Shown: in pieces, positions 9,623 to 17,917 of the stretch
How positions within the stretch are numbered: position 1 is the stretch's first letter
How the letters are laid out: every line of letters starts with the position of its first letter
Assembly: GCF_002272245.1 (NCBI RefSeq)
Contig: NZ_NPDD01000198.1
Span: 1-60,780 of the forward strand
Direction: 5' to 3'
From: Bacillus sp. 7884-1
GTDB lineage: Bacteria; Bacillota; Bacilli; Bacillales; Cytobacillaceae
DNA: 60,780 nucleotides
Program-made: the position numbers and the translations under genes
The notes under the pieces: model-generated
The model's database searches: none
Told to the model about the DNA's origin: nothing
What the model saw: only the letters and a program-made list of their open reading frames with translations

Positions 9623-11356
9623 TCAATGAAAAGATTGCCATAGTCCACCTTTTTCATTGATTAAATTCTGAATGTCATAGTAAGGAATCCAAAATTTTGG
9701 GAAACCAACAGCGTATGAAGCAAGTTCATATGGCTTAAAATAGATCACTAAATAATCGTTTGTTAAGAAAAATGGATGGTTTTCTTTTATACCTTTATAC
9801 TGATCATGGTTTATATAGAAATCCTGATGTTGTTGAATTCGCTTCCCAATGATTTCACTTAAGACTTGTTTATAATTACTCCCGGTTGTAAATAAATCTT
9901 TTAATCGATAAATTTGACCTGTTATAAAATTTATATGAACATTGATTTTACTTGGCATCCCATGGGCAGCTCCAAATGGATATTCTTCCCCTGTTAATTC
10001 CAGTACCAGTAACTGTTTCTGATAAAATTGAACAGAATAGTTACCAGAATAGCTATAATATGACTGACCATTTTTTGGTAAATCTTTCACCCCTAATTTA
10101 TTTCTTAAATGTTGGTTTACTTTTGACTGAGCAAGTTTGTTTTCCATTCCTTGGATTTGTGGATAGTAAACCAGATAATATTTATTAGGTTTATATTTTT
10201 CTTCGCGAATGTGAATGGGTCCGGTTAAAGGAAGAATCATGTTCTGAGTCCATACAAGATCCCCTTTCCGATCATAGTAAGAAAATCTTTCATCCACAAA
10301 AGCTTGAATCAAATCTCCTTTCAGCCTGACTGTACCAGTACCGTCGAAAATAGGGAGATTTTGAGCTCGGGTACCTTTTCTGTTTATAAAAAAAGTTTTT
10401 TCATCTTTTGTAACAGAGCTATATTCTCCTTTGTACTCACTAACACGGTCATAAATAAAATCGGTAAGAAATTTACCGGTGGTTGTTTCAGCAATAGCAA
10501 AGACAGAGCCTGCATGTGGATAATCCGGATCGATGGCTTTGGCCACTGACGCCCGATTTTCCCCTAGTAGATTGATATCATCATATTCTGGCGGAATGAT
10601 AAAAGCACCTGTCTGGTCGATAAGCCCATATTGATTTTTATAATTTTCCGAAGTATTGACAATAGCTCTTCCATTTTCAAATAGCATAGCACTCGAATAG
10701 ACAGGCGGAATGACCACCATACCTTCCTCATTAACATATCCTGATTTGTCTTGATCCGTTTTACGTAAGGAAATCAAGCCCTCACTTAAAGGACCCATTC
10801 GTTCAAAAGGATAGGTCCTCAGACGTTCTCCATTCAAGCCAATAAGTGCAGATGTACCGTCCTTTAATCCAACAATTGCCTTACCTTCGTGAAAATCGTG
10901 TGCATAATTATATTGTGCAGGGATTACAATCTCTCCATTGGAATCTAAATAGCCATAGAGGAACTCTTTTCTATTCACGAAATCCTGAAAAACGAGACGA
11001 TGTTCATGAAAGGCACCAAAATACGTAAACGGATAGGTTTTATCTGTTAGTATTTTTCCAGTTTCATCTATGATCCTATAACCCTTATCTTCCTCATCTA
11101 CAATCGCAAGGCCATCAGAAAATGGATAGATGGAACTATAGATTGGTGGAACCACAAAACGGCCGCTTTGGTCAATGATTCCAGAATGATCTTTTAACCA
11201 AACAACAGCCAAACCGTTCGGTTGGAATTCACTTAGATCCTCATATTGAGGTGAGATAACAAACTGACCTCGATTATTTATAAATCCCCATTTAACCCCA
11301 TTTAATGTTTTAATTGAAACTGGAAATAAATCATTCACGATTAATTCGCTTTCCAT
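9623..11356 (-). CDS. WG-repeat protein with C-terminal DUF3298-like domain
   Basis: The protein has 577 residues and no signal peptide. Residues about 15-370 hold at least seven WG-type beta repeats of the form WGFINNRGQFVISPQY, GIIDQSGRFVVPPIY and YGLIDQTGAFIIPPEY. The C-terminal part (about 385-570) resembles the DUF3298/RsiV-like domain, with EYPFGAAHG and FITGQIYRLKDLF. WG repeats often act as binding scaffolds; the DUF3298 fold binds peptidoglycan-related ligands in RsiV. With no export signal the location is unclear. The ATG at 11356 is preferred over the GTG two codons earlier. Confidence 0.82.
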   Translation of the reverse strand: MESELIVNDLFPVSIKTLNGVKWGFINNRGQFVISPQYEDLSEFQPNGLAVVWLKDHSGIIDQSGRFVVPPIYSSIYPFSDGLAIVDEEDKGYRIIDETGKILTDKTYPFTYFGAFHEHRLVFQDFVNRKEFLYGYLDSNGEIVIPAQYNYAHDFHEGKAIVGLKDGTSALIGLNGERLRTYPFERMGPLSEGLISLRKTDQDKSGYVNEEGMVVIPPVYSSAMLFENGRAIVNTSENYKNQYGLIDQTGAFIIPPEYDDINLLGENRASVAKAIDPDYPHAGSVFAIAETTTGKFLTDFIYDRVSEYKGEYSSVTKDEKTFFINRKGTRAQNLPIFDGTGTVRLKGDLIQAFVDERFSYYDRKGDLVWTQNMILPLTGPIHIREEKYKPNKYYLVYYPQIQGMENKLAQSKVNQHLRNKLGVKDLPKNGQSYYSYSGNYSVQFYQKQLLVLELTGEEYPFGAAHGMPSKINVHINFITGQIYRLKDLFTTGSNYKQVLSEIIGKRIQQHQDFYINHDQYKGIKENHPFFLTNDYLVIYFKPYELASYAVGFPKFWIPYYDIQNLINEKGGLWQSFH

Positions 11357-11686
11357 ATACACATCACTCGTTTCAGCATTTCCAATATCTTATGGAGTGA
11401 TTTAAGAATAAGTGATTTGAAGAGACCTAATTTTTTATGCATGATACCTAAATATTTTTAGTATTATAACCAGTTCATTAATTTGATAGAAGAATTGTTC
11501 CTCTACTATAACTTCCAAACCATAGCGTTTCTGCATACTTTATCAAATCCCCCTTATTATTCCAGTAAATACAGGTACCGTTAGAAAGATTTTCCTTCTA
11601 AATTTTCATTCCAATACCCTAGTTGATTCTTTCGTTTTGCACCAACATTTTCAGTCCTGAAAATGAGCAGGTACGCAGAATATAAG
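11357..11686. other. Intergenic region without recognisable gene
   Basis: About 330 bp of AT-rich DNA lie upstream of the WG-repeat gene. No open frame with a ribosome site, structured RNA or repeat stands out. A single TTCTGCA heptamer at 11529-11535 has no partner at 11 bp and no -10 behind it, so it is not part of the repeat regulon described below. Confidence 0.4.
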
Positions 11687-11725
11687 AAAAAGCTAAACTC
11701 AAATAAGGGCGAGTTTAGCTTTTTA
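11687..11725. terminator. Terminator overlapping the EamA fragment stop
   Basis: AAAAAGCTAAACTC and GAGTTTAGCTTTTT form a long perfect stem with a ten-base loop. The stop codon of the EamA fragment lies inside the stem. Confidence 0.75.
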
Positions 11726-12070
11726 TAATTTCTTTTAACTTGGATTTGCCTAACAACAGCTTAAAGTCGAGTTCCATAAGAATAATCGAAAGCATAATCA
11801 GCGTTCCACCAACTACTAACTTACCTGTTACTGGTTCAAAACCAAACGTAATTGAAAAAATGCTTCCAAATACGGATTCAAGCTTCATAATGAGTCCAGC
11901 TGATGTTGCTGATGTATGTTTTTGAGCTAAAACCTGTAACGTTTGACCAACAAACGAACAAATTACTCCCATGTATAATAATGGGACAAGAGCAACAGAC
12001 CAATTAATGTCCGATAGCTCCCCTTGCTCAACTAAGAGGAAAAATGCGATATATCCTACTCCCTTTTAGG
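11715..12070 (-). pseudogene. 3' fragment of an EamA/DMT-family transporter
   Basis: The open frame encodes about 118 residues equal to the last third of an EamA permease: four hydrophobic helices with the conserved block QVLAQKHTSATSAGLI and a C-terminal basic tail. Going upstream, the frame meets an in-frame TAA near 12070 and no start with a ribosome site is present, so the first half or more is missing. The homologous sequence ends a few bases from the stop of the small gene at 12080, which marks the deletion junction. Confidence 0.75.
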
Positions 12071-12079
12071 AGGCATTTG

Positions 12080-12280
12080 TCAGCCACCTTTTATACAAGT
12101 TTCTGACGAACTTCCAACAGCAGCATTCAGTTTTTCAAGAAGTGAATTAACCTGTTCCTCTTCAACCAATGTTTCGATGGTCTGTCTTGTGAGCGGAATT
12201 TTGTGTTTATTAAAAATATCTTCCGTAACTTCCCAAACTTCAACAATTACTTTTGGTGACATATTCGCTTGTATAACCAT
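12080..12280 (-). CDS. Small conserved-looking protein, unknown function
   Basis: The protein has 66 residues, acidic and mostly helical, with one Cys near the C-terminus (SSETCIKGG). The ATG at 12280 is preferred because an AAGGAG site lies nine bases before it; the longer frame to 12313 has none. I do not recognise the family. It ends immediately before the EamA fragment and may have been its operon partner. Confidence 0.6.
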   Translation of the reverse strand: MVIQANMSPKVIVEVWEVTEDIFNKHKIPLTRQTIETLVEEEQVNSLLEKLNAAVGSSSETCIKGG

Positions 12281-12456
12281 CTCAGCATACTCCTTTTTTC
12301 TTAATTTTAACATTTTTCTATTAAACTAACCTACCCAGGATGCACAGAGAGGGCTTCTTTTTTTATGGAACCATGCTATCGTTAAGGTTTGTTGGGATAA
12401 GAAGTTTTTCTCCTTATCCGCATTCTGGTATAGTGTAAAAAAGTAGGGGTGATAGA

Positions 12457-13275
12457 ATGTTTTTCATTGGACAGTTCGAGCAGTTGCCTGTAAAAATTTT
12501 AACCGTGGCACTGCTGATTATACTCACGGTTTATTTGATCCGCAAATCCATCAAGCTTTTCTTTGACAAAACGAGCATCTTGGATGAAAAGCGTGAAGAT
12601 ACATTGATGCATTTTGCCAACCAGGTGACAAAGGTATTGGGACTGGTTTTATTCTTAATTTATGTGCTTAGCCATTTCTTCGAACTAACAAGACTTCTCA
12701 CTGGTTCGGTCGTGTTGGCAGGTGCCTTGGCATTGATCCTCCAGCATATCATCCGCGATTACATTATGGGGCTTACCTACTTGTTTGAGCGCCAGATCCA
12801 TCTCGGGGATTATGTAATCATCAATGGAAACCGGCAGGGGAAAATCGAGGAAATCAGCATGCGCCACCTGAAAATCCGCCAGTATGACGGATACCTCTAT
12901 TCGGTCTCCTATAGCAGCATCACGGAACTTCAAAACGGGAACCGGGGAATGCGCAGGGTGAACGAAAACCTTGTCCTCAACTATAGGCAAAATCCAGACG
13001 ATGCCTTCAAGGTGATGGAGGAATTGGCACAAACATGCAACGAGAAATACGGTGAATACCTGTTGAAGGATGAGAATGGCATTCCATTAGATCCTTTCAA
13101 ATTCAATCAAATCACCGAGCTAAACGTGGATTTCAGGGGTAACAGATATTCATTATCTGGTCTTGTGAAGGAAGCGGATTTCGTGGAAGCGAGCAAAAAA
13201 GTGAGGTATGAACTGGCGATGGCTGCCTACAAGAACGACTTGATGATGGCAGAGAGCCTTAACACAATCCATTAA
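12457..13275 (+). CDS. MscS-family mechanosensitive channel, short form
   Basis: The protein has 272 residues. Spans at about 12-29 and 52-72 precede the pore helix region VVLAGALALILQHIIRDYIMG (split: VVLAGALALILQ, then HIIRDYIMG). The beta domain follows with QIHLGDYVIINGNRQGKIEEI, the usual MscS fingerprint of a G-D-x-V element and an exit from the membrane. It should gate on membrane tension. The third position is more GC-rich than in neighbouring genes, so it may have a different history from the decayed DNA on both sides. A TATAGT -10 lies about 25 bp before the start. Confidence 0.88.
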   Translation: MFFIGQFEQLPVKILTVALLIILTVYLIRKSIKLFFDKTSILDEKREDTLMHFANQVTKVLGLVLFLIYVLSHFFELTRLLTGSVVLAGALALILQHIIRDYIMGLTYLFERQIHLGDYVIINGNRQGKIEEISMRHLKIRQYDGYLYSVSYSSITELQNGNRGMRRVNENLVLNYRQNPDDAFKVMEELAQTCNEKYGEYLLKDENGIPLDPFKFNQITELNVDFRGNRYSLSGLVKEADFVEASKKVRYELAMAAYKNDLMMAESLNTIH

Positions 13276-13287
13276 TAAACATTAAAA

Positions 13288-13317
13288 GCAAGAGTTCATA
13301 TCTCTTGCCTTTTTTTC
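13288..13317 (+). terminator. Terminator of the MscS gene
   Basis: GCAAGAG and CTCTTGC form a 7-bp stem followed by CTTTTTTT, 13 bp past the stop codon. Confidence 0.8.
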
Positions 13318-13469
13318 TGTTTTTTTTATGAATATAACGAGTGTAGCCATGTAAGGTATGGAAGTCGAGTCCAGGTGGTTCGGACCCCCGCCCATTATTC
13401 TCATCATGTCAAACTTATAAAGCCCCCGAAAATATAGTTAAAAACTACAGTGTAGCTCCTATTCTTTTT

Positions 13470-13598
13470 TTATTGTTTTTTCAATTCATTAATAATCTCA
13501 TTAATGCGTTTTTCCACTTCATAAAGGTTCTTCTGCATCCTGTCACGCCGACTGGTTAAGACCTGTAATTCCTGTTTCAATTCTTCTGTTTTGCTCAT
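13470..13598 (-). CDS. Small coiled-coil protein (42 residues)
   Basis: The frame encodes a 42-residue, highly charged helical peptide beginning MSKTEELKQEL and continuing with regular hydrophobic spacing, which suggests a coiled coil. A CCGGAGT ribosome site precedes the ATG. No family is recognised. It is the only intact small gene in the otherwise decayed 13.3-14.8 kb stretch. Confidence 0.5.
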   Translation of the reverse strand: MSKTEELKQELQVLTSRRDRMQKNLYEVEKRINEIINELKKQ

Positions 13599-13818
13599 GA
13601 TTTCAACTCCGGACTATGATTTATCATTCGTATGCTAGCAAAAAAAACATTTATAGATGGATTTCATTGAGATACCCCTATAAAATTCATCTTAATTATT
13701 ATTCTTATCATAATCATTTTAATTCGTTAAAATGTTTCCGAAAATTCTCAGAAAGGGTTTATTACGGTCCCGCAGGAGCGTACAGTAATATAAGCAACCT
13801 GGAGGTCGCTATTCAACA

Positions 13819-14100
13819 TTTTTTCAGGCTCTAGATTTTTACCGCTTCCTTAATGGGTCCTTTATAATAAAAATCATAAACAAATCCATCATCCGTTTCC
13901 CATGAAAAGGTTATGTAAGCTACGCGTCTTGTGTCAGTGATTGTGATATGTCCTACATGAATAATTTTGTCTTTTAACCAATTCACTTTCTTCAACGCAT
14001 TAAACAACTCATCTGCCTGCTGATAGGGCTCATCTCCGTGATCACCATCAAAATACATTGACCACGAGCCACGCTTTGCGAATTAATAAGGAGCAAAATT
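13819..14100 (-). pseudogene. Internally deleted paralogue of the exported protein at 34944-35633
   Basis: The C-terminal part (MYFDGDHGDEPYQQADELF onward) is closely similar to the C-terminus of the exported protein at 34944-35633, and the DNA remains alignable. Just upstream the residues FAK of the intact gene's signal region (SAFAKQQ) are joined in frame to RGSWSMY, which in the intact gene sits about 150 residues later as KRGPWSMY. The join falls in a short GCAAAG/ACAAAG repeat, so the middle was lost by deletion between short repeats. A second small deletion left a TAA in the signal region, and a third creates an early TAG at the C-terminus. Confidence 0.8.
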
Positions 14101-14127
14101 CAATTCAATAAATGCTCCTTATTAATT
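14081..14127 (+). repeat. 15-bp perfect inverted repeat at the paralogue's broken 5' end
   Basis: AATTAATAAGGAGCA (14081-14095) and its exact complement (14113-14127) flank a 17-base loop and are followed by TTTTAAATA. It could act as a terminator on the plus strand, but it lies exactly where paralogue homology stops, so it may instead be the scar of the rearrangement. Confidence 0.6.
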
Positions 14128-14266
14128 TTTTAAATATTCATAACTATCTCATCTGAAGTAGTTTTTATTATAATGTTGTTATAGCAGTTTTTACACTGAT
14201 GCTAGCCGTTCTTCACTAATTGTTGTTCCATCTATTAGCTGTTGGATTTTGAAAATGGTATTCTTA

Positions 14267-14526
14267 TTAAAGGAAGGCTTCTTGTTTAGAGACTCGTACC
14301 ATATCACTAGAAAAGTATTTCTTAAAATATTTTTCAACCTTTACATGTAAACCTTGTTGATACCACTGTGATAGTCCATGTTCTTCAAATATTTTGGGCA
14401 TTCCTAATCTCTCAGAACGTTTACCCATCGCCCCATCCCCAATCGATAAAGTATCAATCCATATATGGTCCACAATCCCGTCCAATCGTTTAGGAAATAT
14501 AGGTACGGTAGACTGTCAAAATACAC
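14267..14526 (-). pseudogene. 3' fragment of a radical SAM (spore photoproduct lyase-like) protein
   Basis: The frame carries about 85 residues including DHIWIDTLSIGDGAMGKRS and LGMPKIFEEHGLSQWY, which I recognise as the C-terminal end of Rv2578c/SPL-like radical SAM proteins. The CxxxCxxC cluster-binding and barrel portion is absent: upstream the frame closes at TAA (14527-14529). Only a GTG or TTG could start it, without a ribosome site. It is best read as a truncated remnant. Confidence 0.65.
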
Positions 14527-14560
14527 TTATGAAGTAAAAAACAGTGATTTTATGCTCATT

Positions 14561-14698
14561 TTAAGCCATTATAATTCTGACAATATCATTAAATGGATTG
14601 TCAAACAGAGCCTCACTCATTCCACCTAAAGTAAAAGCAAACAAAATAGGTAATGTTTCCAGACTATTGGCTACATTTAGAAACGGTCCACTTAACAA
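14561..14698 (-). pseudogene. Possible C-terminal remnant of a membrane protein
   Basis: A 45-codon open stretch between TAG and TAA reads as a hydrophobic, coding-like segment (GPFLNVANSLETLPILF, then GGMSEALFDNPF). There is no start codon with a ribosome site. The parent family is not recognised. The call rests on amino-acid character only. Confidence 0.3.
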
Positions 14699-14822
14699 CT
14701 ATACAAAACTGATTACCTTTTCTTTCTACTATACAATTATAAAGGTTAATACGAACATTTGAAGATATAAAAATATTTCCTAAAAAAACAGCCCTTTTTA
14801 AAAGGCTGCCGCTTGTACTATT

Positions 14823-15056
14823 TTATATTTGTTTTTGGAATGGGATAACTTTTTGGCTTTCTGGCCGCCCCTGGTGCTTTTCTAAACTATCTAACGGTTT
14901 CTTATTTTGTTTTTGTAATTTTTGCACTTCCATATGAAAGAAAATTAACTCTCCAGGCTCATCATCCCAATAGTTGCTTTTTTTCTTTTTGAAGAAAATC
15001 TTTTTCATATAGAACAACATTATTATAGGAAGCAACAAATATAGTAACCATTCCAT
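14823..15056 (-). CDS. Small single-span membrane protein
   Basis: The protein has 77 residues. An N-terminal span (about 2-18) is followed by a Lys-rich stop-transfer segment and a soluble, charged tail of about 45 residues. The family is unknown. It starts 25 bp after the Met-rich secreted peptide gene and is probably transcribed from the same repeat-containing promoter, which would make it part of the envelope regulon. The ribosome site is weak and distant (GGAG, 12 bases). Confidence 0.55.
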   Translation of the reverse strand: MEWLLYLLLPIIMLFYMKKIFFKKKKSNYWDDEPGELIFFHMEVQKLQKQNKKPLDSLEKHQGRPESQKVIPFQKQI

Positions 15057-15081
15057 GTTGTTTCATTTCTCCATTATTTTT

Positions 15082-15267
15082 TTATTCCATCATTTGACCG
15101 CATGCTTTCATCATTTTTTGTCCTTCAGGAGACTGCATCACTTCCATCATCTTCATCATCCCTTTGTCACTCATCATATCATCATTTTTTTCAGCATAAA
15201 CAAACTGACCAAGCATTAACAATGAACCTAATGTAAAAGATGCAATAAGAGCAATTTTCTTTTTCAT
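15082..15267 (-). CDS. Met-rich secreted small protein
   Basis: The protein has 61 residues. A signal peptide (MKKKIALIAS, hydrophobic core, cleavage near VYA) precedes a mature part of about 37 residues that contains at least ten Met plus one Cys, in clusters such as DDMMSDKGMMKMMEVM. Such clusters bind Cu(I) or Ag(I) in known periplasmic and secreted proteins, so an extracytoplasmic metal-binding role is likely but inferred. The ATG at 15267 is chosen because AGGGAG lies eight bases upstream. Its promoter carries the tandem repeat shared with the TCS operon and three other loci. Confidence 0.65.
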   Translation of the reverse strand: MKKKIALIASFTLGSLLMLGQFVYAEKNDDMMSDKGMMKMMEVMQSPEGQKMMKACGQMME

Positions 15268-15297
15268 ATGAATCACTCCCTTTTTTTATTTAAGACC

Positions 15298-15332
15298 ATT
15301 ATAAACAATGTCTTTGCAGAAAATATGAAGAA
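15298..15332 (-). promoter_or_regulatory. Tandem-repeat promoter, copy 1 (Met-rich peptide)
   Basis: On the minus strand TTCTTCA (15326-15332), four bases, TTCTGCA (15315-15321), eleven bases, then the -10 hexamer TATAAT (15298-15303). The heptamers repeat at 11 bp. There is no good -35 hexamer, as expected of an activator-dependent promoter. Confidence 0.7.
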
Positions 15333-15494
15333 ATAACTTATTTTGTTTTTAACAATAAAAAATGTAGTTTTTAGCTACATAAACTGTACAGTTTTTAAGG
15401 GACAATCCGTAAAATGGCGTCAAAATATTTGTAAACCTACAAAAAACACGACATTAAATTTGACGTGTTTTTCTTCCAACTATTTCTATCTATA

Positions 15495-15647
15495 TTAAGC
15501 TGTTAAATCAGGAATAAGATTTATCCTCTTTTCCTTTTCGTCTAAGGTGATTGTAAAAACAGTATCTGAGCTGATTCTCCGTAATTTTCTAATCTCTGTA
15601 GGTATATGAACGGTTCCTTTTTGATTAATAGTACACTTATGAAACAT
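15495..15647 (-). CDS. AbrB/SpoVT-like swapped-hairpin DNA-binding protein
   Basis: The frame encodes 50 residues. The order INQKGTVHIPTEIRKLRRI, then a short beta segment ending in RINLIPDL, fits the AbrB/MazE swapped-hairpin DNA-binding fold. The ATG lacks a clear ribosome site and an in-frame TAG closes the frame four codons upstream, so it may be a silent or truncated copy. No toxin gene adjoins it, so it need not be an antitoxin. Confidence 0.55.
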   Translation of the reverse strand: MFHKCTINQKGTVHIPTEIRKLRRISSDTVFTITLDEKEKRINLIPDLTA

Positions 15648-15796
15648 ATTAGTGAAATTCTAGATTTGCCTCTTTAATAAAGTTAATTCCCTCAACAAAA
15701 ATATCTAAACACTTTTCGGATTCGGTTTTTCTTTATCTTAGTCGATTCCCCAATTTTATTTTTATTGGACCCATTTTTAAGTGTAAAATGTTAATA

Positions 15797-15831
15797 ATCT
15801 GCATATTTTCTTCACATTTTTTTTATAAAAT
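15797..15831 (+). promoter_or_regulatory. Tandem-repeat promoter, copy 2 (two-component operon)
   Basis: ATCTGCA (15797-15803), four bases, TTCTTCA (15808-15814), eleven bases, then TAAAAT (15826-15831; an overlapping TATAAA also fits). It is 30 bp before the sensor kinase start and suggests autoregulation. Confidence 0.65.
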
Positions 15832-15861
15832 GGACTTATTAATTATACCTAGGTGATCAAT

Positions 15862-17229
15862 ATGAAAATTTCTCTAAAATTAGGCTTATGGTTTTTTGTT
15901 TGTTTATTAATTATTGAAACCTCTTCTATGGTGTATTTACATCGTCACGTAATCGAATCACGTGCAATGCAAGAACTCAATTCACTTAAGGAAAGAGGTA
16001 ACAGCCATCGTGATGTTTTGGAGATGTCAATGGACCCCTCCACTCTTCATCATATTGCTCTAATGGAATCCAAGACTGATACTGAAGTGGTCATTAAAGA
16101 TGCAAATGGGAAGATTATTGAATCCTCTGGCCCCGTTGATTCCAGCATGAAAAAAATAATAGATAAACCAACTGAGAAGCTAACAAGAAACGGCTTAATT
16201 TTACAGTCAGATTTGAAAGATGAAAAATATATAGCAACCGTTTCCCCTATTAATACAGGAAATGAGAATAAAGGTTTCGTTTACATGTTTAAGACCACTG
16301 ACCAAGTACAAACATTGATTTCACAATTAAACCACCATTTCCTTTATGCCTCATTATTAATCTTAATTTTTATGTTGATAACCATTTTCTTATTATCGAG
16401 GGCTCTTACAAAACCGCTTATAGTAATGAAAGAGGCTACAAAAAAATTAAGTAATGGCGATTTCTCCGTGTCATTACCTGTTATGTCCAATGATGAGATG
16501 GGTGAATTATCACGATCCATTCAAACTTTAGCCAATGACCTGAATCATCTAAAGAAGGAAAGAAATGAATTTTTGGCTAGTATATCTCACGAATTACGCA
16601 CACCAATAACCTATATTAAAGGCTATTCTGATATAGGAAGAAGACCTATGCTTGATGAACAGGAAAGGATAAATTACTTCAATATTATCCATGAAGAATC
16701 TGAACATCTCACCCAATTAGTAAAAGAGTTATTTGACCTAGCTAGATTAGACCAGAACGCTTTTACCATTGTAAAAGAAAGGGTTCATATTGATTCGTAC
16801 CTAAAAACAATTTATGAAAGGGTCTTACCTGCTTTTAAAGATAAAGGGATTCAACTAAAGTTATCCTGTGAAGATAGCTTGTTTTATTCTTTAGACTCAA
16901 CTCGTTTTGACCAAGTTCTTTTGAACCTTTTGGACAATGCGATGAAGTATTCGAACGAAAATACAACAACAAAAATTAAGGCTTATAGAAAAGACCAAAG
17001 TATCCAAATTGACATTAAAGATGAGGGAATCGGAATCCCAAAAGAGGATTTACCTTATGTATTTGAACGTTTATATCGAGTGGAGAAATCTCGTTCAAGA
17101 GCGACTGGAGGATTTGGTCTTGGTCTAGCGATTGTAAAAGAGTTAGTAGAAGCTCATAAAGGTGAAATTTCCGTTGAAAGTAAAGTGGGAGAAGGCACCT
17201 GTTTTAAAATTATATTGAAGGAGAAATAA
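15862..17229 (+). CDS. Membrane sensor histidine kinase
   Basis: The protein has 455 residues from the ATG at 15862 (AGGTGA site). Span 1 at about 7-27 and span 2 at about 162-181 bracket an extracytoplasmic sensor domain of about 135 residues. A HAMP domain follows, then HisKA with the phosphorylated His in SISHELRTP (about 243), and a complete ATPase domain with LLNLLDNAMKYS, DEGIGIP and GFGLGLAIVKELV. It phosphorylates the regulator encoded two bases downstream. The signal is unknown; the gene context (Met/His-rich secreted proteins, copper operon) suggests metal or envelope stress. Confidence 0.93.
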   Translation: MKISLKLGLWFFVCLLIIETSSMVYLHRHVIESRAMQELNSLKERGNSHRDVLEMSMDPSTLHHIALMESKTDTEVVIKDANGKIIESSGPVDSSMKKIIDKPTEKLTRNGLILQSDLKDEKYIATVSPINTGNENKGFVYMFKTTDQVQTLISQLNHHFLYASLLILIFMLITIFLLSRALTKPLIVMKEATKKLSNGDFSVSLPVMSNDEMGELSRSIQTLANDLNHLKKERNEFLASISHELRTPITYIKGYSDIGRRPMLDEQERINYFNIIHEESEHLTQLVKELFDLARLDQNAFTIVKERVHIDSYLKTIYERVLPAFKDKGIQLKLSCEDSLFYSLDSTRFDQVLLNLLDNAMKYSNENTTTKIKAYRKDQSIQIDIKDEGIGIPKEDLPYVFERLYRVEKSRSRATGGFGLGLAIVKELVEAHKGEISVESKVGEGTCFKIILKEK

Positions 17230-17230
17230 G

Positions 17231-17917
17231 ATGAAAACCGTTTTACTAGTAGATGACGAAAAAAGAATGCTTGACCTTTTAGAATTATATATCGCCCCCC
17301 AAGGTTATAAATGCGTCAAAAAACAAACTGGCAGCGATGCCCTAAGTTATTTAGAAAATAAGAATGTGGATCTTGTTATTTTGGATATTATGATGCCCGA
17401 TATGGATGGGTGGGAAACTTGCAAAAAAATACGTGAAACATCAAATGTTCCAATCATCATGCTCACGGCCCGTGAGGGTAAAGATGAAGTGATTAAGGGA
17501 CTAAAAATGGGTGCGGACGATTACGTTACAAAGCCTTTTAATGAAAAGGAATTATTAGCAAGAATGGAAGCTGTCATGCGAAGAACAAGCAATGTCACAG
17601 AGGACCTTTTAAAATTTAAAGGATTAACATTGGATGAAAATGCCTTTAAAGTTGCTTTTGAAAATCAAAGTATTTCCATGACACCGAAGGAGTTCTCTTT
17701 ATTAGGGCTTTTTTTAGGCAATCCTAACAAGGTTTTTACCAGGGAACATTTACTGTCAACAATATGGAGCTTTAAATCGGATATTGAGGACAGAACGATT
17801 GATTCCCATATCCGAAATATTAGAGATAAACTTCGGCAAGTAGGTTTTCCAGTTGATGAGCATCTGAAAACCGTTTGGGGAGTTGGATACAAGTGGAGTT
17901 CTGAGAGCGAACAATGA
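17231..17917 (+). CDS. OmpR/PhoB-family response regulator
   Basis: The protein has 228 residues. The receiver domain has the acidic pair VDDE (8-10), phospho-acceptor Asp52 in ILDIMMPDMDG, Thr in MLTAREG and Lys in VTKPF. A winged-helix DNA-binding domain covers about 130-225 (MTPKEFSLLGLFL, VWGVGYKW). Members bind tandem repeats with an 11-bp period, which is exactly what precedes its own operon and four other loci here. Its stop overlaps the start of the next gene by four bases (ATGA). Confidence 0.95.
   Translation: MKTVLLVDDEKRMLDLLELYIAPQGYKCVKKQTGSDALSYLENKNVDLVILDIMMPDMDGWETCKKIRETSNVPIIMLTAREGKDEVIKGLKMGADDYVTKPFNEKELLARMEAVMRRTSNVTEDLLKFKGLTLDENAFKVAFENQSISMTPKEFSLLGLFLGNPNKVFTREHLLSTIWSFKSDIEDRTIDSHIRNIRDKLRQVGFPVDEHLKTVWGVGYKWSSESEQ

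Noticed and set aside
11529..11535. Sixth member of the tandem-repeat promoter set
   Set aside because: A single TTCTGCA has no second heptamer at 11 bp and no -10 hexamer at the expected distance.
14521..15643. Shared 12-mer TACACTTATGAA at 14522 and 15632 as a mobile-element end
   Set aside because: The similarity does not extend into either flank, and a 12-bp match in AT-rich DNA at this range can occur by chance.
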